Source: JAGLON01 sp041394985
GTDB taxonomy: Bacteria > Zixibacteria > MSB-5A5 > GN15 > JAAZOE01
Direction of reading: 5' to 3'
Assembly: GCA_041394985.1 (NCBI GenBank)
Contig: JAWLBI010000001.1
Coordinates: 2,542,001 to 2,606,000 of the forward strand
Length of the DNA: 64,000 nt
Part shown: piece after piece, positions 24,749-34,418 of the stretch
Layout of the letters: each line of letters begins with the position of its first letter
Position numbering within the stretch: the stretch's first letter is position 1
Notes under the pieces: generated by a model
Databases searched by the model: none
What the model was told of the DNA's origin: nothing
What the model saw: only the letters and a program-made list of their open reading frames with translations
Program-made: the position numbers and the translations under genes

Positions 24749-27322
24749 ATGTCAGCTCTCAGAATTTTCTATTTTATCTGTTTCCTGCTGCTGTTATGTC
24801 CCCTGAGTGTATCGGCAACCGATTTGTACAAAGTCGATGTGCAAAATCAGGCTCAGGCGGACTACTTGAATAAATCCGATATATCGCCAATTTTACGGGT
24901 TGGCGGCGGATATCTCATATTGATTGAAGAAACGAATTTATCCGTTCTCAATAATCAGAAAATCAGCCATTCTCTTGCCGCAAAAGATATTACCATACAA
25001 GAGCTGGCTCTAGATGTGACCAAATATCCGCGCGATCGTTCGACCTATCCTGTCGTATTTCAGGATGGTGATTTTATCGTGTATCGGATTGACCCGAACC
25101 TGTCCCGGCAGGATTTGCGGGATGATTTCTTGATGCCGGTTGAACGACATAATTTGAAGTTTGTCTCTTCGACGACAAATGCCGCGAAAAGCGCCATGGA
25201 TTACCCCGATGATTTATTGGGGCTCATCAGCCTGATTTCTCAGGATTCCGTCCAATCGTACACGGAACAATTGCAGGCCTTCAACGGCCGCCTTACCGGT
25301 ACCGCTTCCAACTATGCGTCTCGCGACTGGATATTCAATAAATTCATCGATTTCGGATTTGATTCCGTGTACAACGATTCATTTTTGTACAGTTCAACTC
25401 AGTGTCAGAATGTGGTCGCGGTCAAAACCGGTACCGTGATGCCGGACCATTATATTATCGTGTGCGGCCATCGCGATGCCGTTTCCGGGTCACCGGGTGC
25501 CGATGACAATGGTTCCGGTACGGCCGGAACGCTGGAAATCGCCCGCGTTCTCGCCAATATCGATACCGATTTGTCATTCGCCTTTATTCTGTTTGATGCT
25601 GAGGAGCAAGGCCTCAACGGTTCCTGGCATTATGCCGACGAGGCGGCGGCTCGCGGCGACAGTATCGAATTCGTCATGAATTTGGATATGATCGGTGACA
25701 TGGACAATTCGACTCAGGCCAAGTTGTATTATGGATCGGAACCCGGCCGCGCCGCGCTGTGGCAGGAATTGGGGGATTCACTGGTCGGTATAAACGGTGT
25801 ATTCTCCGGCAGTATTTCCGCCTCGGATCACCATCCGTTCATTCAGAACGGATATGAGGCGATCCTTTTGATCGAATACGAATTCTCAGATGTGTATCAC
25901 ACATATCAGGATAGTACGACGCGCATGAGTTTCGATTATCACACGAGAATGATTAAAGGATCATTGGCGACGGTGTTTACAATCGACCAAAATGCCGTTC
26001 CGGGACCGACTCTCTCATTCGATTATCCCGATGGCTATCCTGAAACGATTGAGCCGAACGTGACGACGGATTTCGAAGTCGTCGTTTCGGGAAAATACGA
26101 AGGCGTCCCAGTGGCGGGTACCGGGCAGTTGCACTATTCGATAGACGGCGGTACCTGGCAGGTCGTTACCCTTGCTGCTGCCGGACTGAATCGTTATACG
26201 GTATCTTTGCCTGCTGTGGGATGTGAGAACACACTGGAATATTATGTCAGCGCCGAGGAAGCGACGGCCGGTGTCGTCACCGATCCGGGGGCCGCGTCTC
26301 CCCGCGTTCCGATTGTAGCCTCGGATGTTATCGTCGCATTCTATGACGATTTTGAGACCGCTCAATCCTGGACGATATCTTCCGGCAGTATGTGGGGTCG
26401 CGGCACGCCAACCGGCGGCGGCGGTTCGCATGGCTACGCTGATCCTTCATCAGCATATAGCGGAACGAATGTCTATGGATATAATCTCGGCGGCGATTAT
26501 ACGAATTCGATGCCCGAATATTCCCTGACAAGCCCGGTATTCGATTGCTCCGATGTCGAAGGCGCAACGCTGACATTCCAGAGATGGCTCGGCGTCGAAC
26601 AACCCAGTTATGATCATGCCTATGTGCAAGTGACCAATAATCAATTGGTCTGGGTCACCATTTGGCAAAACACAGAAGAAGTGGCCGACAATAGTTGGAA
26701 ATTGCAAACATTCGATATATCCGCCTATGCCGATGGTCAATCGACGGTCTGGCTGCGCTGGATCATGGGCACGACTGACGGTTCCTGGACTTACTGTGGT
26801 TGGAATATTGACGATGTCAGGGTGGTCGGATATCGCTGCGAAGATGCCTATGAGCCACCGAATATCATGACGACGACTCTTCCTGCCGGTGAAACGGGAG
26901 TGGCGTATTCCAGTCAACTGGAATGCGAAGGCGGTATGGGCTCACTCACCTGGACCGATAAAAACAATGATCTGAGCGGTACCGGTCTGACGCTATCGGC
27001 AACCGGATTACTATCCGGAATGCCGACTGTTTCCGGCGACCTGACATTTACTGCAATGGTAACGGATGAAATGCCGACCAGCGATGAACAGCCGCTGACC
27101 ATTTCAATTGCCCAGTCATATATCTGCGGCGATGCCAATGGCGATGCCAGTATTAATATTGCCGACCCGGTGTATGTGATTAACTACATCTTCAAAGCAG
27201 GCCCGGCGCCCGATCCGGAAGAAGCCGGTGATGCCAATTGCGACGGCAGTCTGAATGTCGGCGATGCGGTCTATGTCGTCAATCATATCTTCAAGGATGG
27301 CCCTGCCCCCTGCTGTCCATAA
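24749..27322 (+). CDS. Secreted M28-family aminopeptidase with C-terminal dockerin
   Basis: Extracellular zinc aminopeptidase of family M28. I start at the ATG at 24749 because GGAGG lies just upstream; a GTG at 24713 has no such site. Signal peptide about 1-23. The catalytic domain carries the ligands His in VCGHRDAV, Asp in GADDNGSGTAG, Glu pair in FDAEEQGL, Asp in NLDMIGD and His in DVYHTYQDS. Then come a beta-sandwich, a lectin-like domain (begins FYDDFETAQSW), and a putative Ig domain (GVAYSSQLECEGG). Two dockerin repeats end in CCP. The same dockerin tag is on the C10 peptidases, linking them functionally. Substrate preference unknown. Confidence 0.92.
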   Translation: MSALRIFYFICFLLLLCPLSVSATDLYKVDVQNQAQADYLNKSDISPILRVGGGYLILIEETNLSVLNNQKISHSLAAKDITIQELALDVTKYPRDRSTYPVVFQDGDFIVYRIDPNLSRQDLRDDFLMPVERHNLKFVSSTTNAAKSAMDYPDDLLGLISLISQDSVQSYTEQLQAFNGRLTGTASNYASRDWIFNKFIDFGFDSVYNDSFLYSSTQCQNVVAVKTGTVMPDHYIIVCGHRDAVSGSPGADDNGSGTAGTLEIARVLANIDTDLSFAFILFDAEEQGLNGSWHYADEAAARGDSIEFVMNLDMIGDMDNSTQAKLYYGSEPGRAALWQELGDSLVGINGVFSGSISASDHHPFIQNGYEAILLIEYEFSDVYHTYQDSTTRMSFDYHTRMIKGSLATVFTIDQNAVPGPTLSFDYPDGYPETIEPNVTTDFEVVVSGKYEGVPVAGTGQLHYSIDGGTWQVVTLAAAGLNRYTVSLPAVGCENTLEYYVSAEEATAGVVTDPGAASPRVPIVASDVIVAFYDDFETAQSWTISSGSMWGRGTPTGGGGSHGYADPSSAYSGTNVYGYNLGGDYTNSMPEYSLTSPVFDCSDVEGATLTFQRWLGVEQPSYDHAYVQVTNNQLVWVTIWQNTEEVADNSWKLQTFDISAYADGQSTVWLRWIMGTTDGSWTYCGWNIDDVRVVGYRCEDAYEPPNIMTTTLPAGETGVAYSSQLECEGGMGSLTWTDKNNDLSGTGLTLSATGLLSGMPTVSGDLTFTAMVTDEMPTSDEQPLTISIAQSYICGDANGDASINIADPVYVINYIFKAGPAPDPEEAGDANCDGSLNVGDAVYVVNHIFKDGPAPCCP

Positions 27323-27345
27323 CAGATAATGTCATCATGAAAAAA

Positions 27346-27375
27346 GCCCGTCGATATCGTATCGGCGGGCTTTTT
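27346..27375 (+). terminator. Intrinsic terminator after M28 peptidase
   Basis: GCCCGTCGAT / ATCGGCGGGC 10-bp stem (one T-G wobble), 5-nt loop, then TTTTT; AAAAA precedes. It may also act for the convergent lipoprotein gene ending at 27395. Confidence 0.88.
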
Positions 27376-27394
27376 ATGTGAATTCGCTTATCCG

Positions 27395-28807
27395 TTAATT
27401 AATCGAAAAGGCCTCGACCATATTCAGGCCATGCTCGATAACCTGATAATTCTCGATTGTCGTCGATTTAATTACCGTTCCGGCCGCATCATAAAACGTT
27501 ACTTTGATATCATATGTCCCCGGCTCAATGGCGAAATCGCCGACCATTACTTTACCGGGCAATAGCCGCGAGCACCGAAGGTCCGCGTTCTCGGAAATAT
27601 CAGTAGCCACATCGATGGCAAGCTTTTTGAGCCACCCGCCGAGATTCCCGTCATCCGCCTTTTTCTTCGCGTTGTGAGCGGCTAATCCTTTGACGACGGC
27701 GCGAGCGACCGTTCGCAGATAAATTAAAGACTTTTTGGCCGCAAACGTTTCTGTCGCAACCGCGCCGACATCTTCGAGAAGTTGTAAATTACCAATGTAT
27801 TTTCCATTGACCGATACCGTAACACGATTGATTATGGATGGCGTGACGACGATTTTAGGCATAGAAAATTTGAAATAGTAGTCTTCCGACACTTCCATCG
27901 GAATATGCCCATACTCCGAATTCTCCATACCGGGCTCATCGTATAAGATTTGAACCAGGTTCAGGTCCTTATCGGTGCGCAGGCGCAAGTTGAGCGCCTC
28001 TTTGACCGGCGGATTTCCAAGCAATCCGACGACCGATAAAACGACACCGGAATCGACCTTGTACTTCACATCAGGCATGTCGAACGGATAGATATTCTGT
28101 TGCTCGGCGAATGCGCGGCGCATCAGGTCATAATCGAGTTGCGCATCATCGGGTTTTCCCTCGGCCGCATACACATGCATACTGAGATAGCGGGCAAAGG
28201 CCGAATTATTGAATCGTACTTTTTCCGCTTCGTAGTTGATATCGACGCGAGAGGTATCGCTTTTCTTTCCCTCGTTTAAGATATCTGATGCCTCGCGGTA
28301 TTTCTGTTCGAGAATATCCAGCTTATGATTGGCGCGCTTGATTTCGACGAAGGCGTCGTCGAATCGGTCCTGTGCGATGTAATTCAAGGATTTTATGAGA
28401 TTGGCATAGACGATTTCATAGTCTTCACCGGCATATTCGAGAATATTGTCGTTCAGAACCAGTGACATGGCCGCGCGCGAAATACTCTTGGTAAAGAGTT
28501 CATCTGCGGCATCCTCGGCCTTGCCCAGGCGCAGCGAACTGGAATCATATTCCCCGGCATAATGATAGGCCAGACCGGCGTCCATGTAATAGACGAACCG
28601 GTCTTTTTCCTTGTATTTATTCTTGGCGCGGGCGGCCTCGATTGCCACGGCGGCGCTGTCATAATTGCCTGAGCGCAGTTCGGCCGTGATCGGTTCATAA
28701 AATGCTTTATTCGTCTGAACCGAACTGCAACCGGTGACAATCGCAATCAGGCAAACGGATACAATCAGCCCACAAAATGCCTTATATGCCTTGATGCAAG
28801 AAATCAA
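27395..28807 (-). CDS. COG3014-like lipoprotein with helical repeats
   Basis: Predicted outer-membrane lipoprotein: signal sequence with lipobox VTGC (Cys about residue 27). The 470-residue product has a TPR-like helical N-terminal half (for example YYMDAGLAYHYAGEYDSSS) and a beta-rich C-terminal half (GDFAIEPGTYDIKVTFYD). This architecture matches the poorly characterised COG3014 family. It starts at a TTG 1 nt after the stop of the LpoB-like gene, so the two are translationally coupled. The pairing suggests a role with LpoB in envelope or peptidoglycan synthesis, which is inference. Confidence 0.78.
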   Translation of the reverse strand: MISCIKAYKAFCGLIVSVCLIAIVTGCSSVQTNKAFYEPITAELRSGNYDSAAVAIEAARAKNKYKEKDRFVYYMDAGLAYHYAGEYDSSSLRLGKAEDAADELFTKSISRAAMSLVLNDNILEYAGEDYEIVYANLIKSLNYIAQDRFDDAFVEIKRANHKLDILEQKYREASDILNEGKKSDTSRVDINYEAEKVRFNNSAFARYLSMHVYAAEGKPDDAQLDYDLMRRAFAEQQNIYPFDMPDVKYKVDSGVVLSVVGLLGNPPVKEALNLRLRTDKDLNLVQILYDEPGMENSEYGHIPMEVSEDYYFKFSMPKIVVTPSIINRVTVSVNGKYIGNLQLLEDVGAVATETFAAKKSLIYLRTVARAVVKGLAAHNAKKKADDGNLGGWLKKLAIDVATDISENADLRCSRLLPGKVMVGDFAIEPGTYDIKVTFYDAAGTVIKSTTIENYQVIEHGLNMVEAFSIN

Positions 28808-28810
28808 GAT

Positions 28811-29407
28811 TTACCACTTTGTTTTATTTTTGCCGATTTCTTTCTTAATCTTCTTGCTGCCGATCCATACCTTCTCGGCCGTTTCGATATTAATCAGTTC
28901 CAGATCGGTCTGATAATACACGACGCGAGTGCCGCCGGCTTCATCAATGATGGATTTGATGGCTCCGAGGAGAATAAAATCGGCGCCGGTTTCGGCTCGC
29001 AGCTTTTTCATAGTCTCAGGCGAGGCAAAATCGCGCTGGTCGTAGCGCTCCTCGCGAACGTCTTCGCGCTGATCGCGCGTGGCGATGAATCGAACCTGAC
29101 CGTTGTTAATCAGTTCGCGCTCGAAATCCGTCGTAAATGTTTCCGTGTCAATGTGTTCGGCGCTCAGATTGCGGATATTGCCGACTGTCACGAACGGCTT
29201 CTTGCCCGCTGCGGCGACATAATCGGTCAACCACGGGCGCGACAGGCAATCGCCGACCATTTCCTCGGCTACCAATCTGGCATCGGTATCATTCCATTTG
29301 CCGCTGACGTCTGTCACGGTTTCACTATCGATACGATAGACCTTTTGCGATGAGCCGCATCCGACGACCATAATCGCAACAATAAACAAGACGATATACT
29401 TTTTCAC
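28811..29407 (-). CDS. LpoB-like penicillin-binding-protein activator lipoprotein
   Basis: Outer-membrane lipoprotein of the LpoB family (activators of class A penicillin-binding proteins). The product has 198 residues, with signal peptide and lipobox VVGC at about residue 17. The core has the typical phrases VTDVSGKWNDTDARLVAEEM, NGQVRFIATRD and GADFILLGAIKSI. It starts at GTG (29407) with AGGAGG 4 nt upstream. It is first gene of a two-gene unit with the COG3014-like lipoprotein. The presence of LpoB supports a Gram-negative envelope. Confidence 0.88.
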   Translation of the reverse strand: MKKYIVLFIVAIMVVGCGSSQKVYRIDSETVTDVSGKWNDTDARLVAEEMVGDCLSRPWLTDYVAAAGKKPFVTVGNIRNLSAEHIDTETFTTDFERELINNGQVRFIATRDQREDVREERYDQRDFASPETMKKLRAETGADFILLGAIKSIIDEAGGTRVVYYQTDLELINIETAEKVWIGSKKIKKEIGKNKTKW

Positions 29408-29463
29408 TGCTCCTCCTTTGTTAACTGGAGATGTATATACTGTTGATATATTCCATTTAAGAT

Positions 29464-29482
29464 CCGACCAGTCCCTGGTCGG
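29464..29482. repeat. Palindrome between LpoB-like gene and ANL-GNAT gene
   Basis: CCGACCAG-TCC-CTGGTCGG: an 8-bp perfect stem with a 3-nt loop and no T-tract, in the 156-bp gap 29408-29563. It could be a REP-like element, or a weak terminator for the ANL-GNAT gene that ends at 29564. Confidence 0.4.
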
Positions 29483-29563
29483 AGTCCTTTACCACGTTTC
29501 GGCAGGAAAGTATTTGATTCTTAGACCAAATACAAGTTTTTATTTTTCCCTGTTTTGTCCTGA

Positions 29564-32500
29564 TTACTCCAAATCTTCCGGCGGCTCCAAAAATCTCACC
29601 AGCGCGCCCCACTTACTGTCGACGTTAAATCCACGCTTGCTGTAGAAGCGGCGCAGGAAAAAGTGCGTCTTGATAACCCGGATACCCTGATCGGCCATTC
29701 GGGTACAGAAATCCTCGAGCAGCGCGCTGCCCAATCCCCGCCCCATAAATGGTCCAGCAACGACACTGCCATCCAGTGAAACAACACCTTCGCCGTCATT
29801 GCGATAACAGAGACCGCCGATAATCTGGCGATTATTATCGACGACGACGATAAAGCGGTCTCTCTCGCTGACCGTTTTCGGATATCCCTCTTTGAAAAAG
29901 AGGCGATACAACTGGCCGATTTCCGCCGGTTCGACCGGTTCACGGAAGGTAAATGTTTCGTTCTGCTTGTCGGTGAAGGTCGTCCGAACGATGACATATT
30001 GGTGACCGCTCTCGCCCACTGCCGAAATTTCCATGTGTTGCGGGTGATGGGACTTCGGGAAGACCATCTGTCCGAACACCTTCCGCTCATCGGATTGATG
30101 CAGGGATGATTGTAATTCGGTCAGCTCAATCATCTGTATGGCCGAAATATCGGGCCGCTTAAACATGCGATGCAGCAGACGATCGAATGCGTCCAATACT
30201 TCCTGCGAACTCCGTTTAAAGGCCGTGTGTCGATACAAATGATATCGAACGATTTCTGGATATCGATCTAATCTATACAAGCGGTACAACTCGCCGACGT
30301 TTTGGCCTCGCGCCTCCATTGTGGCCGTCGGATTGACGGCGACCCACTCGCCGAATCGATCGATGGCGCTTTGCAGGCTCATCGGAACATAATAATGTTT
30401 ACCGAGATTTCGTAGGTACAATTCAAGTTTGCGAAGCAGCCAGCTCTTCTCACCGCCTCCGGCGACCGCCTTGATATCGGATTCCAATTGTTGCAGGAAG
30501 TCATTCCCCTCGACCATACCCAGTTCTTCGATACAGGCATCGAACAACCAACTGATATCGATTAATTCTCGACACCAGGGATAATGGGCTGCCGTTTTCT
30601 TAAAGAAGTTCAGAACCATCGGTTTAACTAATGACAGCGTATTTTCATAGTACCGCCAACCGGACAGCGAGAGTATCGAGGCCCCTTCGCGGAAGTCCTG
30701 CTCGGGGACATAGACATTCTCCGGAGCCACGGCTCCGGGTACAATTCGTTTGCCGCTGATCCGCCATCCTTTGAAAAACGCAGCCAGCGACTTAATTATC
30801 AGCTTGCGCCATTGGGTTCGTTTGGGTACCGATACCGCGACCGTGCCTCTTCCTCGGCCCGAAAACTCTCGTACCTTCTCCCAGGTAGTCAAATCTCCAT
30901 TGTATATGAGCGAGCGGGCGTGCAGATCGAGACGGCAGCAACCAAGCCGCGGCAGGACGCGAGGCCCGTATGGATAGCTGGAAATATTCATCAGCCAGTA
31001 AATCGTTTCCATGACCACCGGCTGTGAATAATCCTCGTCGAGAATCAGTTGCAAATCATAATGTTTGCCGGAAGTCGTGTTGATACTGACACGATATCGA
31101 AGGTGATTGCGCCTGGATATGATGCGGGAAATCCAGATTCCCTCATCGGCGACATCGTTAATTTCGAATTTGTCATCGTCAAAGGCAAGAATCACCGACT
31201 GTTTCAAAAATGTTGTATCAACAAGCACCTGACTGATGCGATTGATTTCCGTCCCTGTCAGTTCCTCTCCGAAAATCAATTTTCTCTGCCATTCGTCCTG
31301 ACTGATTCGCCGTGTCTTCTTCTCCAGTTCGGTTTCATAATGCGTGTACAATTCAGTAAATAGCTTCTCGGCCTTTTTCGACAGCGATTCATCGACTTTA
31401 TGCAGAATCCATCCTGCTAATTCCGATCGCATGGTGTCGTAATATTCGGGATGATATTTGGCGAAATCGGTCAGGAGGATCAAAATATGTTCGAATTGCA
31501 GCCGCGTAACCTCCGAGGCCGGCCAGGTTAGTTTTGTGCGATACTGGAACAGACGCTGGCGCAGCGCTTCAAGCCGCCTTTCCTTTAATCCGGTTCGAGC
31601 AATTTCCTGAATCGATTCATCATCCAAAAACGGCAGGCCGGAATCAATAAAAGCCGGCAGCATCTCATTATAATCTCCGGTCGGCTGCTCCATGAGGAGT
31701 GTCCGATAGGCAAGCGACCGAACTGCGAATTCCGGGTGTCTGGCAAGGGTAACCAAGCGTCTCCGAACGACTCGGGCGATGCGCTCATCCAGTTCCGACA
31801 GAGATTTTCCCATCTGTTTGATGGCGCGAATGGCGTTGTCTTGTTCATCGAACAGGGCATAATAAATCATTTGATTTATCATCGTGAGGGAACGATCCGT
31901 TACCATGGCGGGTCTGATATGTCCAAGGCGCGGATTAATGGCTTCGCGCTTCCAGGGAAGCTGGACAAGTTTGGCAAACGGTTCGACCGGTATATCCCAC
32001 CCCTCGCGACAAGGACAGAATTGTATCAGGCTTCCGTTGCCGACCCATAGTTTCGGCTGCCTGGTCATAATGCCGAGGTCTATGACGGAGCCCTTGAGCA
32101 TGTACTCCAGATCACCGATTTGGACATGTCCCTTTTCTGCCTTATCGATGGTCAGCGTGAATCCATGTTGCGTGTTTTTCAGCCCGGTGTCGGTAACGAT
32201 TATTACATCTTCCAGAATTCCTAAATCACGGTAGAACCAATGCGGGATGCGAATCGTTAAATCCTGAATTTGCAGCGAGACATCTTTGCTCTTATAAAGT
32301 TCGTCGATGATTTCCTTGAAGTTGCTTTCGATGTTTTTGCGCTTGAATGACCCCTTTGGCGTCAGTTCATCGTGGGCGACATCGAAATCGCGATCTACGA
32401 GGGCGAAGTTGACGACGCGCTCGTACGGAGCCAAATCCTGATTGGCAGTCGTAACGATCTGCTTGAAATAATCCCGGAGGCCGGTCGGATCGCTGATATT

Positions 32501-34198
32501 CATTAAGACCGCATCGGTGAAATCGGGAACGATGAGCAGAACATTATATTGTCTGGCGTCGCCGACAAGGAATGTCTGCTTAATTCCGGATACGCCCTCG
32601 AATTTCTTCTCGACTTTACGAGGCGCAATCGTCTGACCCTTGTTGTTTTTATAAATATCCTTGAGGCGGTCGATAATTTCAAAATGGCCATTATCCTGCT
32701 TTCTGAACAGGTCCCCGGTTTTCAACCAGAAGATTTTATCCTCAGGCGGGTTAATCGGAATTCTGTCGCCGGGGCCGGCATCTTCCAGGTATCGCCCGAT
32801 ATAGGCACCGGATATTAATAGCTCGCCCTCGTCACTCAATTTGGTATTGGTTCCCGGTAGAGGAATACCGATGGAATTGTCCTGATATTCGCCCGGAGGC
32901 GTCATAGTAATACCGCCGGTCGCTTCGGTCATCCCGAATCCGCTGCACAATTGAACCCCGTTATTGTTAAAGAAGTCGAATGCCTTCGGTGACAAATAAC
33001 CGGCCGCCGACAACCCCCAGCGAAGCCTCTGCCCCACAATATTGCGGAAGGCATGCTTGCGCGATTTGGCATCGGACTGGGCTTCCATTAATTCCAGACA
33101 TTCTTCCTGTATTTGCGTCCATCGCAGGGGTATACTGATGAGTCCTGTCGGGCTGATATTTTTAAACAATTGCAGCAATGTTTCCACGGATGGATTGCCC
33201 GGGAATACATAGGTGCCCGCCCAATAGATTGAACCAAGCATTTCAAAATAGCGGCCGAAGGTGTGGAACAGCGGCAAATAGCATAATAGAATTTCATTAT
33301 CACCAACATGCGGCAGCGCGGCAGCTCGACAGAATCGTTTACTGACCAGATTGAACTGAGAAAACGAAACGCCCTTCGGCTTGCCGGTGCTCCCCGATGT
33401 AAACATGACCGTACACACTTCATCGAGGCTGAATCGTCTTCGATTCTGCAGGAGAGATTCTCTCTCCGCGGGGATTAACTCGATGCAGGCCTCGCGCAAT
33501 GCCTTGACCGTCGTCTGATCATCGGTTATAACATCGAATGAGAAAATGGAGAAGTCGAGAGCACAGTGCGCCCGCGCCTCTTTCAGCTTGCTGATATTGT
33601 CGTCAGTATCGGCGAGTACAATATTAATGTTGAGTTGTTCGATAATCCAGGCGATTGTCTTCGGATCGAAGTGCACGTTCAGCGGCGTATCCAAAATATC
33701 ATAGAGTAAACAGGCCAGATCGGCGCAGGCGCTATCGACGCAGTTATTCGATAATATGGCGACCCGAGGAGTTTTTTTGGTTTTGTAAAATACACCGGCC
33801 ATTGAACGAAGGCGCTCGGCGATAACACTATATGACCATAGCGCAGGTTTCGTAGCGGTCATGTCCTGAAACAGTATGCGGTCAGGATATGCCTCGACTC
33901 TTTGATTCAGCATATCCAGTAGCGTAAAGCCGGATAATTCGATGACTCGGCAGGCGGTATCCGCCCAAGTATATCTCTTATCGCGGCTCGGCAGGGATTC
34001 CAAATATGTATGATGCCCCGTCAGTTCCAGGAATTTATGCCAGATGGCTTTTTGTATCTGTCCTTCCGCCTTTTCGGCGAATATCTTCTCGACAAGGGTA
34101 CAGATTTTTTCGGATAATTCCTGTGAAACCGAGCCCGCGGTCAAATTCGCATGCAAGTCTTCCAGGAGATTAAACAATTGTTCATTATATGCAGACAT
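29564..34198 (-). CDS. Giant fusion: ANL acyl-adenylating enzyme + unknown middle region + GNAT acetyltransferase
   Basis: A 1544-residue cytoplasmic protein. I start at the ATG at 34198 (AAAGGTG 7 nt upstream). The N-terminal part (about 25-640) is an AMP-forming acyl-CoA synthetase-like domain. Its motifs are FTSGSTGKPKG, GFGMTEATGG and KTGDLFRKQDNGHFEIIDR, plus a conserved Lys region near TPKGSFKRK. The C-terminal part (about 1400-1544) is a GNAT fold with the acetyl-CoA loop GRGLGSALLEDFC. The roughly 700 residues between match nothing I know with confidence. One stretch (about 1080-1290) faintly resembles a protein-kinase fold lacking catalytic Asp residues. It is monocistronic. It may activate long-chain acids and transfer acyl groups, or acetylate a partner or itself; this is inference. 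Confidence 0.85.
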   Translation of the reverse strand: MSAYNEQLFNLLEDLHANLTAGSVSQELSEKICTLVEKIFAEKAEGQIQKAIWHKFLELTGHHTYLESLPSRDKRYTWADTACRVIELSGFTLLDMLNQRVEAYPDRILFQDMTATKPALWSYSVIAERLRSMAGVFYKTKKTPRVAILSNNCVDSACADLACLLYDILDTPLNVHFDPKTIAWIIEQLNINIVLADTDDNISKLKEARAHCALDFSIFSFDVITDDQTTVKALREACIELIPAERESLLQNRRRFSLDEVCTVMFTSGSTGKPKGVSFSQFNLVSKRFCRAAALPHVGDNEILLCYLPLFHTFGRYFEMLGSIYWAGTYVFPGNPSVETLLQLFKNISPTGLISIPLRWTQIQEECLELMEAQSDAKSRKHAFRNIVGQRLRWGLSAAGYLSPKAFDFFNNNGVQLCSGFGMTEATGGITMTPPGEYQDNSIGIPLPGTNTKLSDEGELLISGAYIGRYLEDAGPGDRIPINPPEDKIFWLKTGDLFRKQDNGHFEIIDRLKDIYKNNKGQTIAPRKVEKKFEGVSGIKQTFLVGDARQYNVLLIVPDFTDAVLMNISDPTGLRDYFKQIVTTANQDLAPYERVVNFALVDRDFDVAHDELTPKGSFKRKNIESNFKEIIDELYKSKDVSLQIQDLTIRIPHWFYRDLGILEDVIIVTDTGLKNTQHGFTLTIDKAEKGHVQIGDLEYMLKGSVIDLGIMTRQPKLWVGNGSLIQFCPCREGWDIPVEPFAKLVQLPWKREAINPRLGHIRPAMVTDRSLTMINQMIYYALFDEQDNAIRAIKQMGKSLSELDERIARVVRRRLVTLARHPEFAVRSLAYRTLLMEQPTGDYNEMLPAFIDSGLPFLDDESIQEIARTGLKERRLEALRQRLFQYRTKLTWPASEVTRLQFEHILILLTDFAKYHPEYYDTMRSELAGWILHKVDESLSKKAEKLFTELYTHYETELEKKTRRISQDEWQRKLIFGEELTGTEINRISQVLVDTTFLKQSVILAFDDDKFEINDVADEGIWISRIISRRNHLRYRVSINTTSGKHYDLQLILDEDYSQPVVMETIYWLMNISSYPYGPRVLPRLGCCRLDLHARSLIYNGDLTTWEKVREFSGRGRGTVAVSVPKRTQWRKLIIKSLAAFFKGWRISGKRIVPGAVAPENVYVPEQDFREGASILSLSGWRYYENTLSLVKPMVLNFFKKTAAHYPWCRELIDISWLFDACIEELGMVEGNDFLQQLESDIKAVAGGGEKSWLLRKLELYLRNLGKHYYVPMSLQSAIDRFGEWVAVNPTATMEARGQNVGELYRLYRLDRYPEIVRYHLYRHTAFKRSSQEVLDAFDRLLHRMFKRPDISAIQMIELTELQSSLHQSDERKVFGQMVFPKSHHPQHMEISAVGESGHQYVIVRTTFTDKQNETFTFREPVEPAEIGQLYRLFFKEGYPKTVSERDRFIVVVDNNRQIIGGLCYRNDGEGVVSLDGSVVAGPFMGRGLGSALLEDFCTRMADQGIRVIKTHFFLRRFYSKRGFNVDSKWGALVRFLEPPEDLE

Positions 34199-34344
34199 TC
34201 GGTACACCTTTATGCTATCAAGTTCCCAGCGGAATCTACATGATTGCGACATGTTTTTCAACTATCATTTAACCGGCTTTTTCCGAGGGAGATATGAGAG
34301 TTGAAAGAAAATGGGTTAAAAAGTTGATTTTTGACCTTTTGCGC

Positions 34345-34372
34345 TTGACTTGAGAACGTATTCACATATATT
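34345..34372 (+). promoter_or_regulatory. Promoter of the fur-feoAB operon
   Basis: TTGACT at 34345-34350, 16-nt spacer, TATATT at 34367-34372. The Fur box at 34386-34404 lies just downstream, overlapping the expected transcription start region. Confidence 0.65.
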
Positions 34373-34385
34373 GCCAGTGCTTATT

Positions 34386-34404
34386 GAAAATGATTTTCAT
34401 TTTC
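34386..34404 (+). promoter_or_regulatory. Fur box
   Basis: GAAAATGATTTTCATTTTC matches the classical 19-bp Fur consensus GATAATGATAATCATTATC at 15 of 19 positions. It sits between the promoter and the fur start codon, so iron-loaded Fur would repress fur, feoA and feoB together. Confidence 0.8.
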
Positions 34405-34418
34405 TATTAGGAGTCAAC

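Noticed and set aside
9264..27322. A cellulosome locus
   Set aside because: Dockerins are present, but there is no cohesin or scaffoldin and the enzymes are peptidases rather than cellulases.
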